Shown: positions 46,291-59,548 of the stretch, piece after piece
Position numbering within the stretch: the stretch's first letter is position 1
Layout: each line of letters starts with the position of its first letter
Assembly (NCBI GenBank): GCA_950295325.1
Contig: OX485806.1
Coordinates: 9,238,001 to 9,302,000, forward strand
DNA from: Polytrichum commune
Lineage: Eukaryota > Streptophyta > Polytrichopsida > Polytrichales > Polytrichaceae
DNA: 64,000 nt
Direction: 5' to 3'
Notes under the pieces: model-generated
The model's database searches: none
What the model saw: only the letters and a program-made list of their open reading frames with translations
What the model was told of the DNA's origin: nothing
Made by a program: the position numbers and the translations under genes

Positions 46291-48600
46291 AAGGTACACC
46301 CATAAGGTACACAACAAGCAACCGATCAGCAAGTAACTTCTTCAATTGAAATACGAACCTGTGGAGCTCTAAGTAGCTCTAACTTCTGTCTCCTTTGCGT
46401 TCGGATGAAAGCATGTGATATGAATTTACCGTTCCAGTTACCGGTGGAGTTCCTCTTACGCCAACGGGCCTTAAATCCACACCCCAAGACACTTTGTGTA
46501 ATTTTGGGGACTTGTCATCGGAGGAAAAAAGGGCGAAAAAAACAGATAACAATTTGAAGTTCGTATGCAACTCTTGGAGATCAGCAAAATGACAGACAAA
46601 ATGGACCTTTAAGTGCCATCTATGGGGTCCACTAATGATGGACTTTAGGTGGGGATGACCACAAAATCAACTTGGTAATGTGTGTGAGTCTTTGTACTCA
46701 AGGTGGGTATTGTTAACCCTTTGTTTAAGCCTGCTACCACCACCTCGTTAAGTGATTGGGCACAGTTGGTGCTCTTCTTAAACCCATTTTACACTTTTCT
46801 TACATCACCACTACGATTGGTCAAAGTTGGTGGTCTCTTTGTACGTTAGTAGACATGTGTCTCAGGGGATGTACCTTTCTAGGCCTATAAAAAAAACATA
46901 CATGAGTACATAACCAAGGGGGAGGGGGGGTATTGGGATAGTGATGTACCAGATGAACTTTTAACTTACAAATATTGTAAATGAAAAAGATATAGGTGTA
47001 TGAGGGCTGAAAAGGAGTTTCAATGGAGAATTTGAATGGAATTATTTTGGATGAGTGTTGGTGGGTGTTTAGGGTTGGGGGTGGATATGGACAAGATGTC
47101 CTGATGGTATCAAAAGGGTGTTGGCAACAAATGGACTTACGATTTAAGCGATCACTTGATGGTAAACTTAGACAATGTCAGTGCGTCAACTTATATGACG
47201 TGTAGCATGGATATGAATACATACGAACTATTCCTAAAAAGTTTAATGGTTTTAGAAGTGGAAATTGGATTTCAAGCATTATACACATGAAGGATTATAT
47301 TTTTCCCTCGTACACAACTACCATATGCTTATCATGTGGCCTTTAGTTCATTGACTTTATTTTTGTGTGCACATATCTTGAGATAATTTCTCCAACATTA
47401 GAATGCATATAAATTTGTTTTTCCTACAAATTTTGCATATAGGGGGTTTTAAGAGAACCCTACGAACACATGTGCATTAAAGAAGGGTGCATCCCCATAG
47501 GAACTTTGTTTATCCAACATTGGACACCTATGTTTCAGTGCTATATGGTCACATGTTGATCTAAGAATAGACACTAAGAAGATATGTGTCTAAAAGATAT
47601 TCAACAACATGCTTAAAATAAGCTAACCATTCTAGGTCCAATGGTCAACATGATTGGGGGACCTGTATGACCACTTAATGAGCACAAGAATCTTCACTTT
47701 GATAATAAAGTATATGAACTCAAGAAACTACGAGGCAAGTGGTTCTAGGCACGATTTGGATTTGCTAATCATCTCACACTAATTGCATGTTTCATAGCCT
47801 ACGAGAAGTGAATGCAAAGAGAAATATCCAAATAACACACATCTACCTTAATGCCACACATGATTGTGGCTTTTAGCTTTGACTTACATAATGAATTCTC
47901 AGATTCACCAGTGGGTTGAGAACTAAGCATCTCAAAAAGGTTGGTGTTACATTTCAACACACAAATAGATAGAAACACCAGCCTCAAATGGAGGCAAGCA
48001 TAAATGAAGAGTCGCTTTATTTTAGCACACATATCTTTCTTGCAGTGACATAAGGTCAAATGTGGGTCTTATGGCAAGGCTCGTGGTTAAGAATGGACAC
48101 TAGAAAACACATGTTACGATGAGACTGGACTATGTGCTCGGATATAGGCACCATTCTAGATTCAATATCAAACAATATACTGTGAACATTTTGAAGAAAA
48201 ACAAATTTTCATTTTGGCATGTTAGATAGTTTTTACATATAATGACCCAAATTACCTATGACATTCGAAGTGGTCACAACACAACGACATAATTGGTCAC
48301 TCATCAAAAGCAGAGGGCACTCTGTCAACAACTCTCTTGCAGATTCTATTCATGTTCAACATTACATTTCATTCATAATCTATGATTTGCATTTAGGAGT
48401 AGACTGATGACGTCCCATAACATGCAAGAGCCAATGAATGTTTCGTTGCTATCATAACTCATCATCCACTCTTCACTCACCAATTTTGTGGTCCATAGCT
48501 TTGAGCTTCTTCATCTACCACCACCAAGTTCATTGGTGTGCAGTACATACAATTTATAGTTAATGCAAATCGTCTGAGATAGAAATAAAATCGGACAAAA
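46291..48600. other. Intergenic region, no gene supported
   Basis: AT-rich with short random frames only. A G-rich run lies at about 46,919-46,930. Confidence 0.4.
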
Positions 48601-48601
48601 G

Positions 48602-48606
48602 AAAAA
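48602..48606 (-). terminator. RNA polymerase III terminator of tRNA-Val
   Basis: A T5 run on the minus strand, beginning 8 nt after the discriminator base. Confidence 0.6.
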
Positions 48607-48613
48607 GGTAACA

Positions 48614-48687
48614 TGTTTTCGCCCGGGTTCGAACCGGAGACCTTCAGCGTGTTAGACTGATGTGATAACCAACTACACCACGAAAAC
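48614..48687 (-). tRNA. tRNA-Val (anticodon AAC), intronless
   Basis: The minus strand folds as a full cloverleaf. The acceptor stem GTTTTCG pairs perfectly with CGAAAAC. The D-arm contains the A box (TGGTGTAGTTGG). The anticodon stem TCAGT/GCTGA has one G-U pair and encloses CTAACAC, giving anticodon AAC. The variable loop is AGGTC. The T-arm contains the B box GGTTCGAACCC. The discriminator base is A. CCA is not encoded, as normal for a nuclear gene. A T5 terminator follows at once. Confidence 0.95.
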
Positions 48688-51654
48688 TTGATGCTCATGG
48701 TTAAGGTTCTTAAAGTTTATTCTGACTATAATTCCTGCAACAATCCTTTCAAATGATTCTCTTAATAATCGGCATTCTAAGTTCTTTTGAACCGAATCTA
48801 CGTTTCCCATCTCACCTACAAAGTTCAAATGGTTTTCAAATCTTTGTTGCCCACCGATTAAGAGAAGAGAGGAATTGAAGAAATAACAAAGAACATCTCA
48901 TAATTGTTCTTACATCACCAAATCACAACAATGCATGCCTTTCATTTCATAACACACATGCTGCTAAAAATTGCATTCCTGCACATAATCTATCTTCCAC
49001 ATAATATTGCTCCATTTTCTTTTTCTTTTTTCTTTTTCAAAGTGGTTAACTCTGGGTAAACCACTACTCTATCCATTTGTCCTCCTCGCCACAATGCATC
49101 CATTCTTGGCTACCCGTCATCCCAAGATGGTTCTTACAAAGCATTGTTGAATAATTGATTGATTTATCAAGAATTCATTTGGCAAATAGACTATACTATC
49201 AAATCCACATCTTTTTCTTTACAAAAATAAGTTCTTTGACAAAAATAAATTTGAAGGTTATCAACAAATCCCAAAACAATATAATAAACGCTGAAACCAC
49301 CAGGGTACTAGCTAGCTTACAGTTTTTGGTTTGGACAGCCTTCCATTCATCCCCTGCACATAACATATAGCTTAATGTAAAAGGATCTGATTATGATTGC
49401 ATGCGTGCCAGGTAATGACTGAATTACTTTTTTACTTAATTAGCCGATATGAGGATTGAGCATTGCCAGGCCTGGTTGCGAATTGACACAGGCTGTCAAA
49501 TAGAGCTTAGAAATTAGAGCACAGGAACCTCATGAAGATAGTCCGGAAATTGCAGTTTCTGTGCAATTCCAGAGACGATGAAACAGATAGTGAAAGTGAC
49601 ATTATTGACAATAAATAGATTGAAATGTGGGATTCACCGCTTTATGCAAATTGTTGCGCTTATGTCCTTCAGCCACTCTGCAAGACATTTTTCCCAGATT
49701 CGTCTACAAATGTTCAGTCAAGACGCAAAACCATGCCACATCAGAAACAAAAGACTTTTAACTTGTAATTTTAACGGATAGACCTACCTGCCTGCAAGTG
49801 CGACAGCCCCCAATACGGCTGACCTTTAAAGACAGTGTGAGGGAATTATTGTATGCAAAAGTACCTCCTCTTGCTCATTCAATGAAAACACTTTGACACA
49901 GGATGTCCTCTGGAGATTGCTTTTTCTTAGTTGATATGACATCAAGAATCAGCTACACAGACCCCAAATTAGCTTACAATGGCACAATTGGGATGAATTA
50001 TCCCCAAATTCAAATATCTTAGAATTTTAAGCTGGTAAGTGCTTAACATGGATGGGCGAGAGGTGACGTTTGTATGCAACAATATCTTCTTGCCCACAAA
50101 GTCCATCTTTGTACATTCTCCTATAATTGCAATGACTCATAATGACGGCAAGGATAAAGTTTCATGACATTTACCATGGAGGAGATGAAAACTCAAAGAA
50201 AAGATCAGACAGTCCAAAAAATTATAAATTTTAACAAGTTGACTCCTAGGTCGAGGTTAGATACTCCAGTTTAGTCTAGACTTAGTGAATCCCAATTGGA
50301 ATGAATTAACAACAAACTTGGGAGAGGCAGGTGTGAACCGAAAACCTGGTCACAGCCTCCCAACAGAACGTGGGCTGCATGTGACAAGACCACTCTGCCA
50401 GGAATCTGAAGCGATTGCTCCCTTCCAACTACCAGGCACTGGATGACAAGAGTAAGTAACTGGTGTGTACAGCTACCCATTCAACTTAACTTATGTACAA
50501 CCAGTTTTTGATAGAAGGAGCAGCCTGTCTGGACCACCTTTGGTGCACCGATTATAAAAACCCTTCTTCACGTTCTCTTGTCATACTCTGCAGGCTCCAC
50601 ACAATAGAATATTCACCAGACATCAATGGAGTCAGAGTCACACATCACCAATAGGGTCAGCTACGTATATAATACTTGAAAAATGAAATGAGTCCAAATA
50701 CATATGAATGGAAATAATTCACTTTCAGCATCTGAATTTCTGAGAAAGGACAATGTTGTGTACCTACTCCACACTAGGTATGAGTGCACTCAAGTAATTT
50801 TCTGACAATTATGTAGTCAAAAAGGGACAAGGACCTTGTAGAGTGTAAATATAATTGCACTATCAGCCAATCCTGGATCCTACATATATGATATGAACAT
50901 TGTGCAAGTCCAGTGGATGTCACCACCAGATTGCTGTACAGGACGTCAGACACGGAAATATTTCTTGCCTAACCCTAAGAACCTTTTAATACAAACTTAA
51001 CGTACTCCCGTATCAAATGGCATGAAGACATAGCAACCCTGCAGTGGACAGAGCATACTCCAGGAAAAGCTTCAGTACCGGGTTCTGGAGTACAATTAAA
51101 AAGGACCCACACTACTATGGAATTTGGTGGACATGTTTGCACCAGTGTATTACTAGAAGTTATCGGTCTTTGATATTTGCAAAAGAATGTGTGTAGGATA
51201 CAAGTGAACCACCATTGGGAGCCAGCTGGAGCAACCTGGTGACCTGTCTTATGCTCTACCTCGATAATTTCAGGCTCCACCCTGGATCTAGGACTTATCC
51301 ATCTGTAGCTGGATAGAATTGGGGAATAATTTCCGCGTCCCAAGGAGATGTTTTTTGATACACAAGGGGGTCGTCAATGATAAGCCAGGATGCCTCATAG
51401 TTTGGCCTCAGAACAAAGAGAATTTCTGGAATTACTGACCAGAGTGACCGGTTCCAGGTGGTTGTGGGTAGGAGGGTGTTCCTGGAGCCAGTTCCAAGAC
51501 TCTGCTTATAAGCAGGGCTCTAAATCAATGGAAGAATGTGCCTTGTGCCCAGAAAACTCAAAAAGAAAAATCAATGTCGGCAATAGAATTAGATGGTGGA
51601 GTTCGCAGGTCACGATCTGCGTCCTGCTTCGAAGAATTGCCCAGTCAAAAGAGT
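48688..51654. other. Intergenic region between tRNA-Val and the IQD gene
   Basis: No gene supported. The right part will include the 3' untranslated region of the IQD gene. Confidence 0.4.
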
Positions 51655-54258
51655 TCAATTCTCCACGTTACTCTCGATTGAGCCAGAAAACCTCCTGCCA
51701 CTATGACCCTTCTGAGGACGAGCACTCGGTTTAAAGGGCCGCGTCGATATCCCAGTATTGCTCATAACGTCTTCAGAGATTGGAAAAGAGAGACGTTTCT
51801 TAAAGTCCTTCTCAGGAGCATCTGGCCTCTGTTTCGGCAGGCTTCTAGACCTGGCTTTGTTCCTCATACTCTGTGTTGCTTGCATGTAGCTGGGTACATA
51901 ACCTGCAAAACTTTCCAAGCTTTCATCATCACGAATAGAACCATCACGCACGGGGCCACAGTTACTGTACCGAGTTCCAAATTGCGGATTGGCAGCCGGC
52001 ATACTACTTGTAGATCTTGCTGTTGTTGAAATTACACTTGCACCTTCATCCAGATCTTCTCTTCGAGCATTTCCTTTTGGGCTAACTGGACGTGTCTGCT
52101 TGATACTTGATAAGGAAGGAGACACCTTCGGTTGACTTCCTGTCCTCTGAATATTTTGATGGCTCGTTCCATTGGAGCCTTTGGATAACAGCCCACTTGC
52201 ATGAGGGCCTTTCGAATGTAGTCCTTTTGTAGAAGCCCGAGTTTCACAACTCTTCCGTAGAGGAACAGGAGGGACCAGACTCTTCCGCCTTGTGTAACCA
52301 TTCTCTGGTTTCTGATGAGGTTCTGCTTCTTTGGAGTTTCCTGGAATGTTCGTATCTGTACCCTTGATTAGGTGGCTATCATTGACATCTTTGGATGTTG
52401 CGTAGTTGTCGAAAATGCGATTCTCCCATGGCCGTGCTGCCATCCACCTCTCCAACCAGCTCCAGCCCCAGTGTGGCTTCTCAGGTTCGCAGTCTATTAC
52501 GTTTGGAATATTCTGCTTTGGTTGTGCTCTCCACCGTTGCTGAATTACAAGATTGAAACCAATTACAAGAATAACACTATTCGTGAGGATTATTCACAAT
52601 CTGCTTATCCTCTACCAAACTGCTCGCCGAGAGTTGAACAACTGAAGGAAACAGATAAATCTCATAATGAACCGAAAGTCGGAATCGAAATCCTCAATTA
52701 TCACATTTAGAGATTGGGATGACAACGACAAACCTGCTGTGTATGTGCATAAGATAAAGCTCTCTCCCTTTTCAAAGCTGCCACTTGCTTCTCCTGCACT
52801 TTGGCCTCAAGTTGTTGTACACTTGCAACGCTATCATTCCACCCAATTTCGGTCAAGCCATCCTACACACGTTCTCTTATGAGTTGCTTGAAATCTTTTG
52901 GTTTATGATTCACTACTAAGTAGAGACGTTAACCAGGATTCCGCAATATGAAAGATGGAGATTCCCACAGACTGAACGGACAAGCCTAGGACAATGACCA
53001 AGAATTGGTTTCCCAGAATCCGGTATTGTATGTATCCTTCAGAATAGATATGTTGAGGACATCCTCCACACATCAGATAGCTTATTCTCATAGACATATC
53101 CTTTCAAAAGATAGAAAGATTACCGAAGATTTCCTGGTGCGAAGCTGCTGCCGCCGTTGCCAGATCTGCCGTTGCACAGCTTGACCTTCCTCCGACATAC
53201 GAACTCGTCGAGCTCTCACCCTCGCCTGTACTCGGACAAGGGCTTGCATACATCTGAGGCTGGCTGTTGCCTGCCTCCTCACCGTGTGGCCTCGGACTAA
53301 TGCTTGGAGTCTAACTAAACCCCTCAATGCACGTAGAGCTCGTCTTGCCTGTCAAAGTTAAAGAACTTGGCAATTTTAACATAGCACGCACAACCCTCAG
53401 CACAAAACTATCAGTCTGTACATTAATGTCCTGAAGATCAAGTAAAGAAAGAATGCGAAGAAAAACCCAATTAGAATCTGAAAGGTATGAAGCCTGTTGC
53501 ATTGGTCCAGTTCATACCAGATAACCACGGAAAGCTGTTTGAATCCTGACAGCTGCCCACTCTTCTTGAGATGTGTACATGGACATAGAAAAATGGGTAT
53601 TTGACTGCCGTACTGGAGTCCCCTTATTACTAGACCATGGAGTTGGGTATTCTTCTTCCCCCTTCTTGTTCAGATCCTTCCCTTCTACGTTAGATGATTT
53701 GCCGAAGCTCCATCGTCGTACTCTGTGCTTTGGTCTCTCCTGAAACGTCTCAAGAAATAAAATAGTGAGTACGGCACCTCTGCAGATAGTTCACCTCGTG
53801 AACAAACCTGGAAAGCAGAGACAAACTTGACAAATCATGCCAAACAATGTAACTGCTAGCCAAGCGAGCAATTATTGCAACAATGTCCACAGATGTATTT
53901 TTCTTTCTGCAATTACTTCATACTGGTTGCCTGCAGAGCGTTCGGAAGTGAGCGAAAGTGAGTGGGACCTGTGCCCAATAGGAAGAAAGGAAGCAATAAA
54001 TCGCAACCACAGCTTGGAGTAACGGAAACAGCTCAAACTTCTGGCAGGTACCTATAGTAAAGGGTGAGGAAGCCATTAGATTATTCGTGACTAGCAGTAC
54101 AGGTTCTAGAATTGTGTGCAAACAATTACCACTATCAGAGGAGGCAAATCGCCAAGAAGGTCTAGATCTATGGGCGCAGAAATCTCAAATTCTTTCTCCT
54201 TTGTTGGCGAGCGAAATGCTTTCTTGACAGCACTTATCCATTTCCCTTTCTTCCCCAT
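51655..54258 (-). CDS. IQ67-domain (IQD) calmodulin-binding protein
   Basis: Five exons: 54,258-54,130, 53,739-53,518, 53,348-53,124, 52,862-52,734 and 51,655-52,539 (read leftward). All have phase-0 GT-AG junctions and encode 529 residues. The start is the Met of [15 protein letters not shown], the canonical IQD N-terminus, not the upstream in-frame Met codons. RRWSFGKSS follows. The IQ67 domain straddles the exon 2/3 junction, as usual in this family: [16 protein letters not shown], then [20 protein letters not shown], with the basic [13 protein letters not shown] region after it. Near the C-terminus lies a DUF4005 segment ([20 protein letters not shown], then KQRP). IQD proteins are plant-specific scaffolds that bind calmodulin and microtubules and shape cell form. 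The Ser-rich, basic middle is poorly conserved. The gene looks intact. Confidence 0.93.
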
Positions 54259-55796
54259 CTCTCTGCAAGAACCAACAGTACAAGCAAGATCGTTCAAATA
54301 CATCCCGTGCACCAGAAGCAACTTCGAAGCCATCCTCAAAGAGTGAACCCGAAGGGCGAGGCGAGCACAAATATCCTACAAGCATTGTGAACACCAATGC
54401 GAAGCAAGCTCGAAAAGCAGATTAGGAAGGATGCTGGTTATGAGAATAAAAAATAAGGCCCGTACATTAGCGGGCATTGGTTTGTTAATAAGCTCGTCAA
54501 AAATCCACTGGACCTAACTTAAAACAACTTGCATGGACTTTCTAATTAATATTGACTCTTGAGCATTGATGACCTCAAACTCACGTAGTCAACTAGATGA
54601 AATGTTCTTTTTCTCTCTTGATTTATACTAGAACGAACCTACACCATGAAGATCATAATATACAAGTTACTCGCGTTCTGCTCCGTTGCTTTTCAGGGTT
54701 ATAGATCAGACAACAACATACGTGATCACAGTGAGTTAGATGTCAAGTGTCCTTGCCTTGCTTTTCGAAGAATTCGAAACCAGTTGATTGTCTCGTCTTG
54801 AATACAAATGGCAAGCAGCTCGCAACAGACGATAATCACTTAGCAGAAGTAGAGGTGTGATATAAGCTGGTTGCTGCCGAAGGAAACCTGTTGTAAAAGA
54901 GTCATCAATTGAGCATCAAAAAGAGTAAAACCGCCCTTGGAAACGGCAATAAAGAGAACAAGCAATAGCTAATTAACATTGTGCAAAATACTGAAAGACG
55001 CGGAAAAACCAAGCTTCGAAGTCGGAACTCATTCACATTGCTGCGCTTCCGAGTCCGTTCGAGGAACAACGTAGATTGACTAATATATGTGTATATACAT
55101 ATACATAAAAAACGACTTAGAAGGAGGCCCGGAAGCCCTACTAAGGTGGATTTACACCCTCTACAGCTCGAAGAGAACTAGCTCTAGATTTTTTATCCGG
55201 CACATTGTGAATTTCTGTTTTAAGAGAGGAAGGGCCATCAAGCTATATTCACCAACGTAAGTTAGCTTTGCTCGATCAGCACTGATTCGCGCTACTTATA
55301 TATCTGGTGAGCACTATGAAGAGGGAAAACTACCTGACTCGCAAATAGCATAAGCAATGAGAATTGAAACGTCGGGCAATCAAGAAATTGTTTGACTAAC
55401 CTGGAAGGAACGAACAATCCCGCCGAGGCTGCCAGATGGCTTCAGCGTTCAGGAGGCACTGTCAATGTTAACATTGAGGATATTGTGTGCTCTCATCTCA
55501 TCGTCGATTCTTTTAAGCAGATACTAAGTCATTCTCACAAGGATCATCGAAGCCTCCACGTTCTTCAACAAACACGCCTCAATGTAACGATGACAAACCT
55601 CCGCTCAGTGACTTGGTTTGATGCAAGAACCATAGTTCATTAACAGAATTGCGTGAGATAATAACTTGAAGCCGTAAGAGAAACTTCCTAGTGTAAGAAG
55701 AACTTGTGAGATGGAAGGACGTTGACAGCAAACCAATGGGTGTCCCTTGATTCCTCCATATTCTTCAAGCTGCACGAAAGCGCAAGAAGTGTGGAG

Positions 55797-55797
<1 letters not shown>
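54259..55797 (-). other. Upstream region and probable leader of the IQD gene
   Basis: No coding exon is recognisable. IQD leaders often contain introns, and GT/AG pairs are present, but I cannot choose between them. A TATA-like ATATATGTGTATATACATATACAT lies near 55,084-55,107. Confidence 0.35.

Positions 55798-55837
<40 letters not shown>
55798..55837. repeat. (CT)20 microsatellite upstream of the IQD gene
   Basis: An uninterrupted CT run of 40 bp, which reads GA on the strand of the IQD gene. Such GAGA/CT tracts are common near plant transcription start sites and bind BPC-type factors. Its role here is inference. Confidence 0.85.
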
Positions 55838-55838
<1 letters not shown>

Positions 55839-56429
55839 ATCCTCGCTCGTGGAAAAGTTTGGCCACAACAGACAGATCGAGTTGCAAACGAGAGAGGAAA
55901 GAGCTTGCCAAACGATTTGTCGAAGCGAAGAAGAAGAGGCAATTTGAATCAACACAAATCCTGTAAATGTAGCATTCAAAACTTGTCGCAGCTGAATTTG
56001 GATTTGGATTCGGACCAGAATCGGCAGAGAGAGTAGGTAGATCAAGATCACATCGTCACAGAGCTGGTGCTGCGAAGATAGGAAACCGCAATTGCAGAAT
56101 GAGATTGCTCCAAATCTGAAAAAGACAACTAACAGAATGATACAGAAAACAATGCAGTCTTCTGGCAGCACTTACACAGCGCTCAGTCCCTCAGGGGATC
56201 AATCTCGAACCAAGAAATGAAACAAATGTCTTCAAGATTATTGAAGAGCAAGGCACTCGCTTACTTCGATGACCGTATGTGCTCGATACGGCACCAAATT
56301 GCGCGAAACTGGTACCCTTGGAAACCTGAGGATAGCGGCGATCCAGCTAAGCGGCCTCCGATGCAAGACCTCGGATGTCGAGACGGGAATCGATCGTGGA
56401 AAGAGGGGACGTGGAGACGACGAAGACGC

Positions 56430-56935
56430 CAGTCTGGCGATGGTGGCAGCAGCCATCCATCTCTGCCACCCCATTCCTGCGAGGCGAGCTCCTGTCCTCG
56501 TCGTAAATCTCCGTCACGGGCTGATTCTGGAGAATTCCATCTCCAGTCCCCATAGATAATGCCACCAAATCTTCATCGGCTTGTGAAACCTCGATCGAGC
56601 CGTTCTTCTCTGTTACGATCGGCAGAATTGGTAGATATCCGTGGGGCCAGTCCGTGCAGACTCTTTATCTACTGCAGTAGCAAAGCAGCAGCCATCCCTG
56701 CCACCCCCATGTTGGCGAGCTCGTGTCCTTGCAAGAAATCTCCGTTACAGCCTGATTTCGGACACTTGTATCTAGCCCCTCAGTAGATTTCTTCCTCGAA
56801 TCTCCGTTATTTCGTGAAACTTCGAGCCGTTTTTCTTTGTCACCATGAGTGCAATTCGTAGATACTCAGTGGGCTAGTCCGTGCAAACACTTCATCTACT
56901 GCAGTAACAAACCAGCCATGCATATGATAGAACCT
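56430..56935. repeat. Partial tandem repeat, about 235-240 bp period
   Basis: cagcagccatcc and aaatctccgt near 56,449-56,515 recur at about 56,689-56,750. tgtgaaacctcgatcgagccgtt and gtccgtgca..ctctttatctactgcagta near 56,580-56,680 recur at about 56,812-56,905. This gives two to three diverged units. Confidence 0.6.
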
Positions 56936-58384
56936 TCCAATGGGACTTTTGGTTTAAGGGTGGGTTTACACACTATAGGGTCAAAGACCAAAGAAACTCC
57001 AAACTCGACCGATTCTATTGGTCGAGAGATTAATAGGGTTCTAAGATATGATAAATGGAAGAGTTGCACCAATGTGGCATCACTTTCATGTCGAAGTTCA
57101 ATAGTCTCAGTCAATAAAATACTCCTCCTAGTTTGAGAAACTAACATTCAAGCATGGGTGCAATTATGAGTGTGAAAGCAAGGGTCATCAAGGTTTATCA
57201 TTTTGGACCCTGAGTTTCTTGGAGCCACACCCTAATAGAATTTCACCCTCTATGTTTATGATGTCCATGATGTATTTGTTGGGATGTAATGTTTATGTCC
57301 ACACAAGCTAGAAACCCCCTTTCATCTGATATTAGACCATAAAACACCCTTTTGGCCTTCCATCCCCCACTTCCACCCAACACGATGGCTCTGTCAAAAA
57401 CTACATCAAAAAAAAACACAAAAGCACGATCATCTCCCGGGCAACAAACACCTTCCCATATTTTTAAAAAATAGCTCTCCAATAAAGACCTCCACCTAAA
57501 AGGATCCAACCTCTTTTGGGATGCCAAATGGAAAACCTATGCACAAATCTCACAAATACTAAAGTTCACATACTTACAATACATGAATGGTAAGACATGT
57601 ACTCAAACACAACATCCCTCCAATGTGCAACCAAAGGTAAAAACACAATGACCACATGTCTAACTTGTAGTTATATTTGCAAACGATTTGACTATGGCGA
57701 TGGATTCAAAAACCCCAAATAAGTTTCATGGAGTTTGATTAACATGTTATAACAAACCGACCCACAACCCTATTTGGGGGGGGCGAAGGGGGGGGGATTA
57801 AAGCCCCTTTATCCAAGATGGATGGGTTTACGACCTACACAGACCATGAAGCTTGAACCTTCCAACTCTATGTAGCTACTCCATAGTAAGGGTCCGATTA
57901 TAGGTAGTACCTTGTTATTTGAGACCCCTAATGGTTTGAACATTCATTTATTATTAGCCATAGGTATTGGGTTGACCATGTTCAGTTTTAGCAAGTTTGT
58001 TAAGTTGCATGTACCTTATTCAAACAATTTCTTTCTACTACTATTTGTACCAACTACTGGAACTCGATAAGACTAGAGATGAGATTGCACAAGCAAGAAC
58101 ACATACACAAAGGCATATGAACAATGCTTGGAGTGAGATGGTATCCTGCACCCCTTGCCTTGCCCTTTATTGTTCATTCTCACCTTGGTTGATACAAACA
58201 ATATGGTATAACTTTTCTCCCACTATAGGCCAACCTTGTAGGCTTATTACAACCTTATTACCTCTCATATTACAGTTCCATGACTACGAGCAATCTAATG
58301 CTCCACCTTCAACACCAACTCAAATCGGTTGTTGATGGTTGGATCAAAACCATCGCACACATCTTCCTTGATTTTGGAGCAATT
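56936..58384. other. Intergenic region, no gene supported
   Basis: AT-rich with poly-G runs at 57,776-57,783 and 57,788-57,796. No domain is seen in any frame. Confidence 0.4.
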
Positions 58385-58620
58385 TATTGTTAATGTCCGG
58401 GGAGATTTTTGGACATAATCGGTCGAGACCCTAATGTTTCCAAGTCCAACCGGCTACATGTTGTCATCTTTTGGTGTCCCTTTATCAATTTTAGGTATGT
58501 TATCTAAATTCCTCTAAAATGATTGATAAATTTCCCGTAGTTTTCAACTCGAACAAGTTATTTTCTCATTCAAACCGGTTCATCTGTAATTAGCGGTGGG
58601 TTCTCCCCCATTCATTGTTT
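58385..58620. repeat. Second copy of the 34.3-kb dispersed repeat (inverted)
   Basis: Read on the minus strand it matches 34,310-34,545: gaaccggtt, tcattttagaggaattta, acatgta..ccggttggactt and gaccgattatg.ccaaaaatctccc occur in the same order. Confidence 0.65.
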
Positions 58621-59277
58621 ACTACAATAATTGGCTTTTGTCGTCAACGACCCGTCTTAACTCTTAATAAGAACTTCAAGGACTTCTTTTTGTCCAAATC
58701 GGTTGTTTTGGAAGGGTAGATGGGATACAATGAAGTTGTTTCCGTTTAAAATTGCCACACTACACATATAACAATTGAATCATTTTGTACACTTTTATGT
58801 GTTGAAATTGTGCACAACCATTAGTTCAATGCAGCATAAACATGATTTTTTTTGAAATAAAGAAGGTTGCCATATCCAAGGTCAACTCTCAAATGACATA
58901 ACTTATAGCTAGGTTTTCATAAGAGAACTTAGTGCGACTAAAACATGATTTAGAGTCTAAATTTGCATTTTCTTTCACAATGCAAAAGATTCAGGCATAT
59001 TACATAACACGTTGTACAATATATGAGTTTTGCCCACGTACTGTGTTCAGCATTAAATATGCCCGTTGTTCTTTATGATGTGAATATATGTGCATTAACC
59101 AAGTATTCAAATGGGAGCTATTATGTTGGATTCTAGGAATTTTGAGACCCTTAAGTCATGAAAAGTTGCACTTTCAGTCATTATTTGGTACCCTTTGCTT
59201 ACTTAAGGATTACAAGGCCCTTGTTTTTTTTTTCCAACAATGCTACATCACTCTAATTTCACTCTCTAATTAATATC
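58621..59277. other. Intergenic region, no gene supported
   Basis: AT-rich, nothing recognised. Confidence 0.4.
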
Positions 59278-59548
59278 AGGTCCGAAATGATCCTGAACTA
59301 CTGGGTGATACTGGAGAGGTACTCATTTCCGAATGGAGTGGTTGGCGGTTTGATTCCCACAGTGAAATCTTCTCTACGTGACGGGGGGGGGGGGGGGGAA
59401 GTAGGTAGGTAGGAAGCCAAGAGCCCACCCACCGCAGGGTAGGCAATAAACCACACCCTACACCAAGAGAATTCTTGAGCAGGGTAGGACCAATAGGCTC
59501 AAATTCATGTTGGATTGTCCAACGTTTTTTTTAAAAAAAATAAAAATA
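59278..59548 (+). mobile_element. SINE-like repeat, copy 1
   Basis: About 65-75% similar by eye to copy 2. It starts ggtccga and holds a B-box-like GGTTTGATTCCC at 59,347-59,358 and the shared blocks aagccaagagccca, caccaagag and ggctcaaattca. It ends in an A/T-rich tail after ggattgtccaacg. A run of 16 G (59,383-59,398) interrupts it where copy 2 has a short A run. No target duplication is found. Confidence 0.6.

Noticed and set aside
48477-48698. 73-codon minus-strand frame
   Set aside because: It is the translation of the tRNA-Val gene and its flanks.
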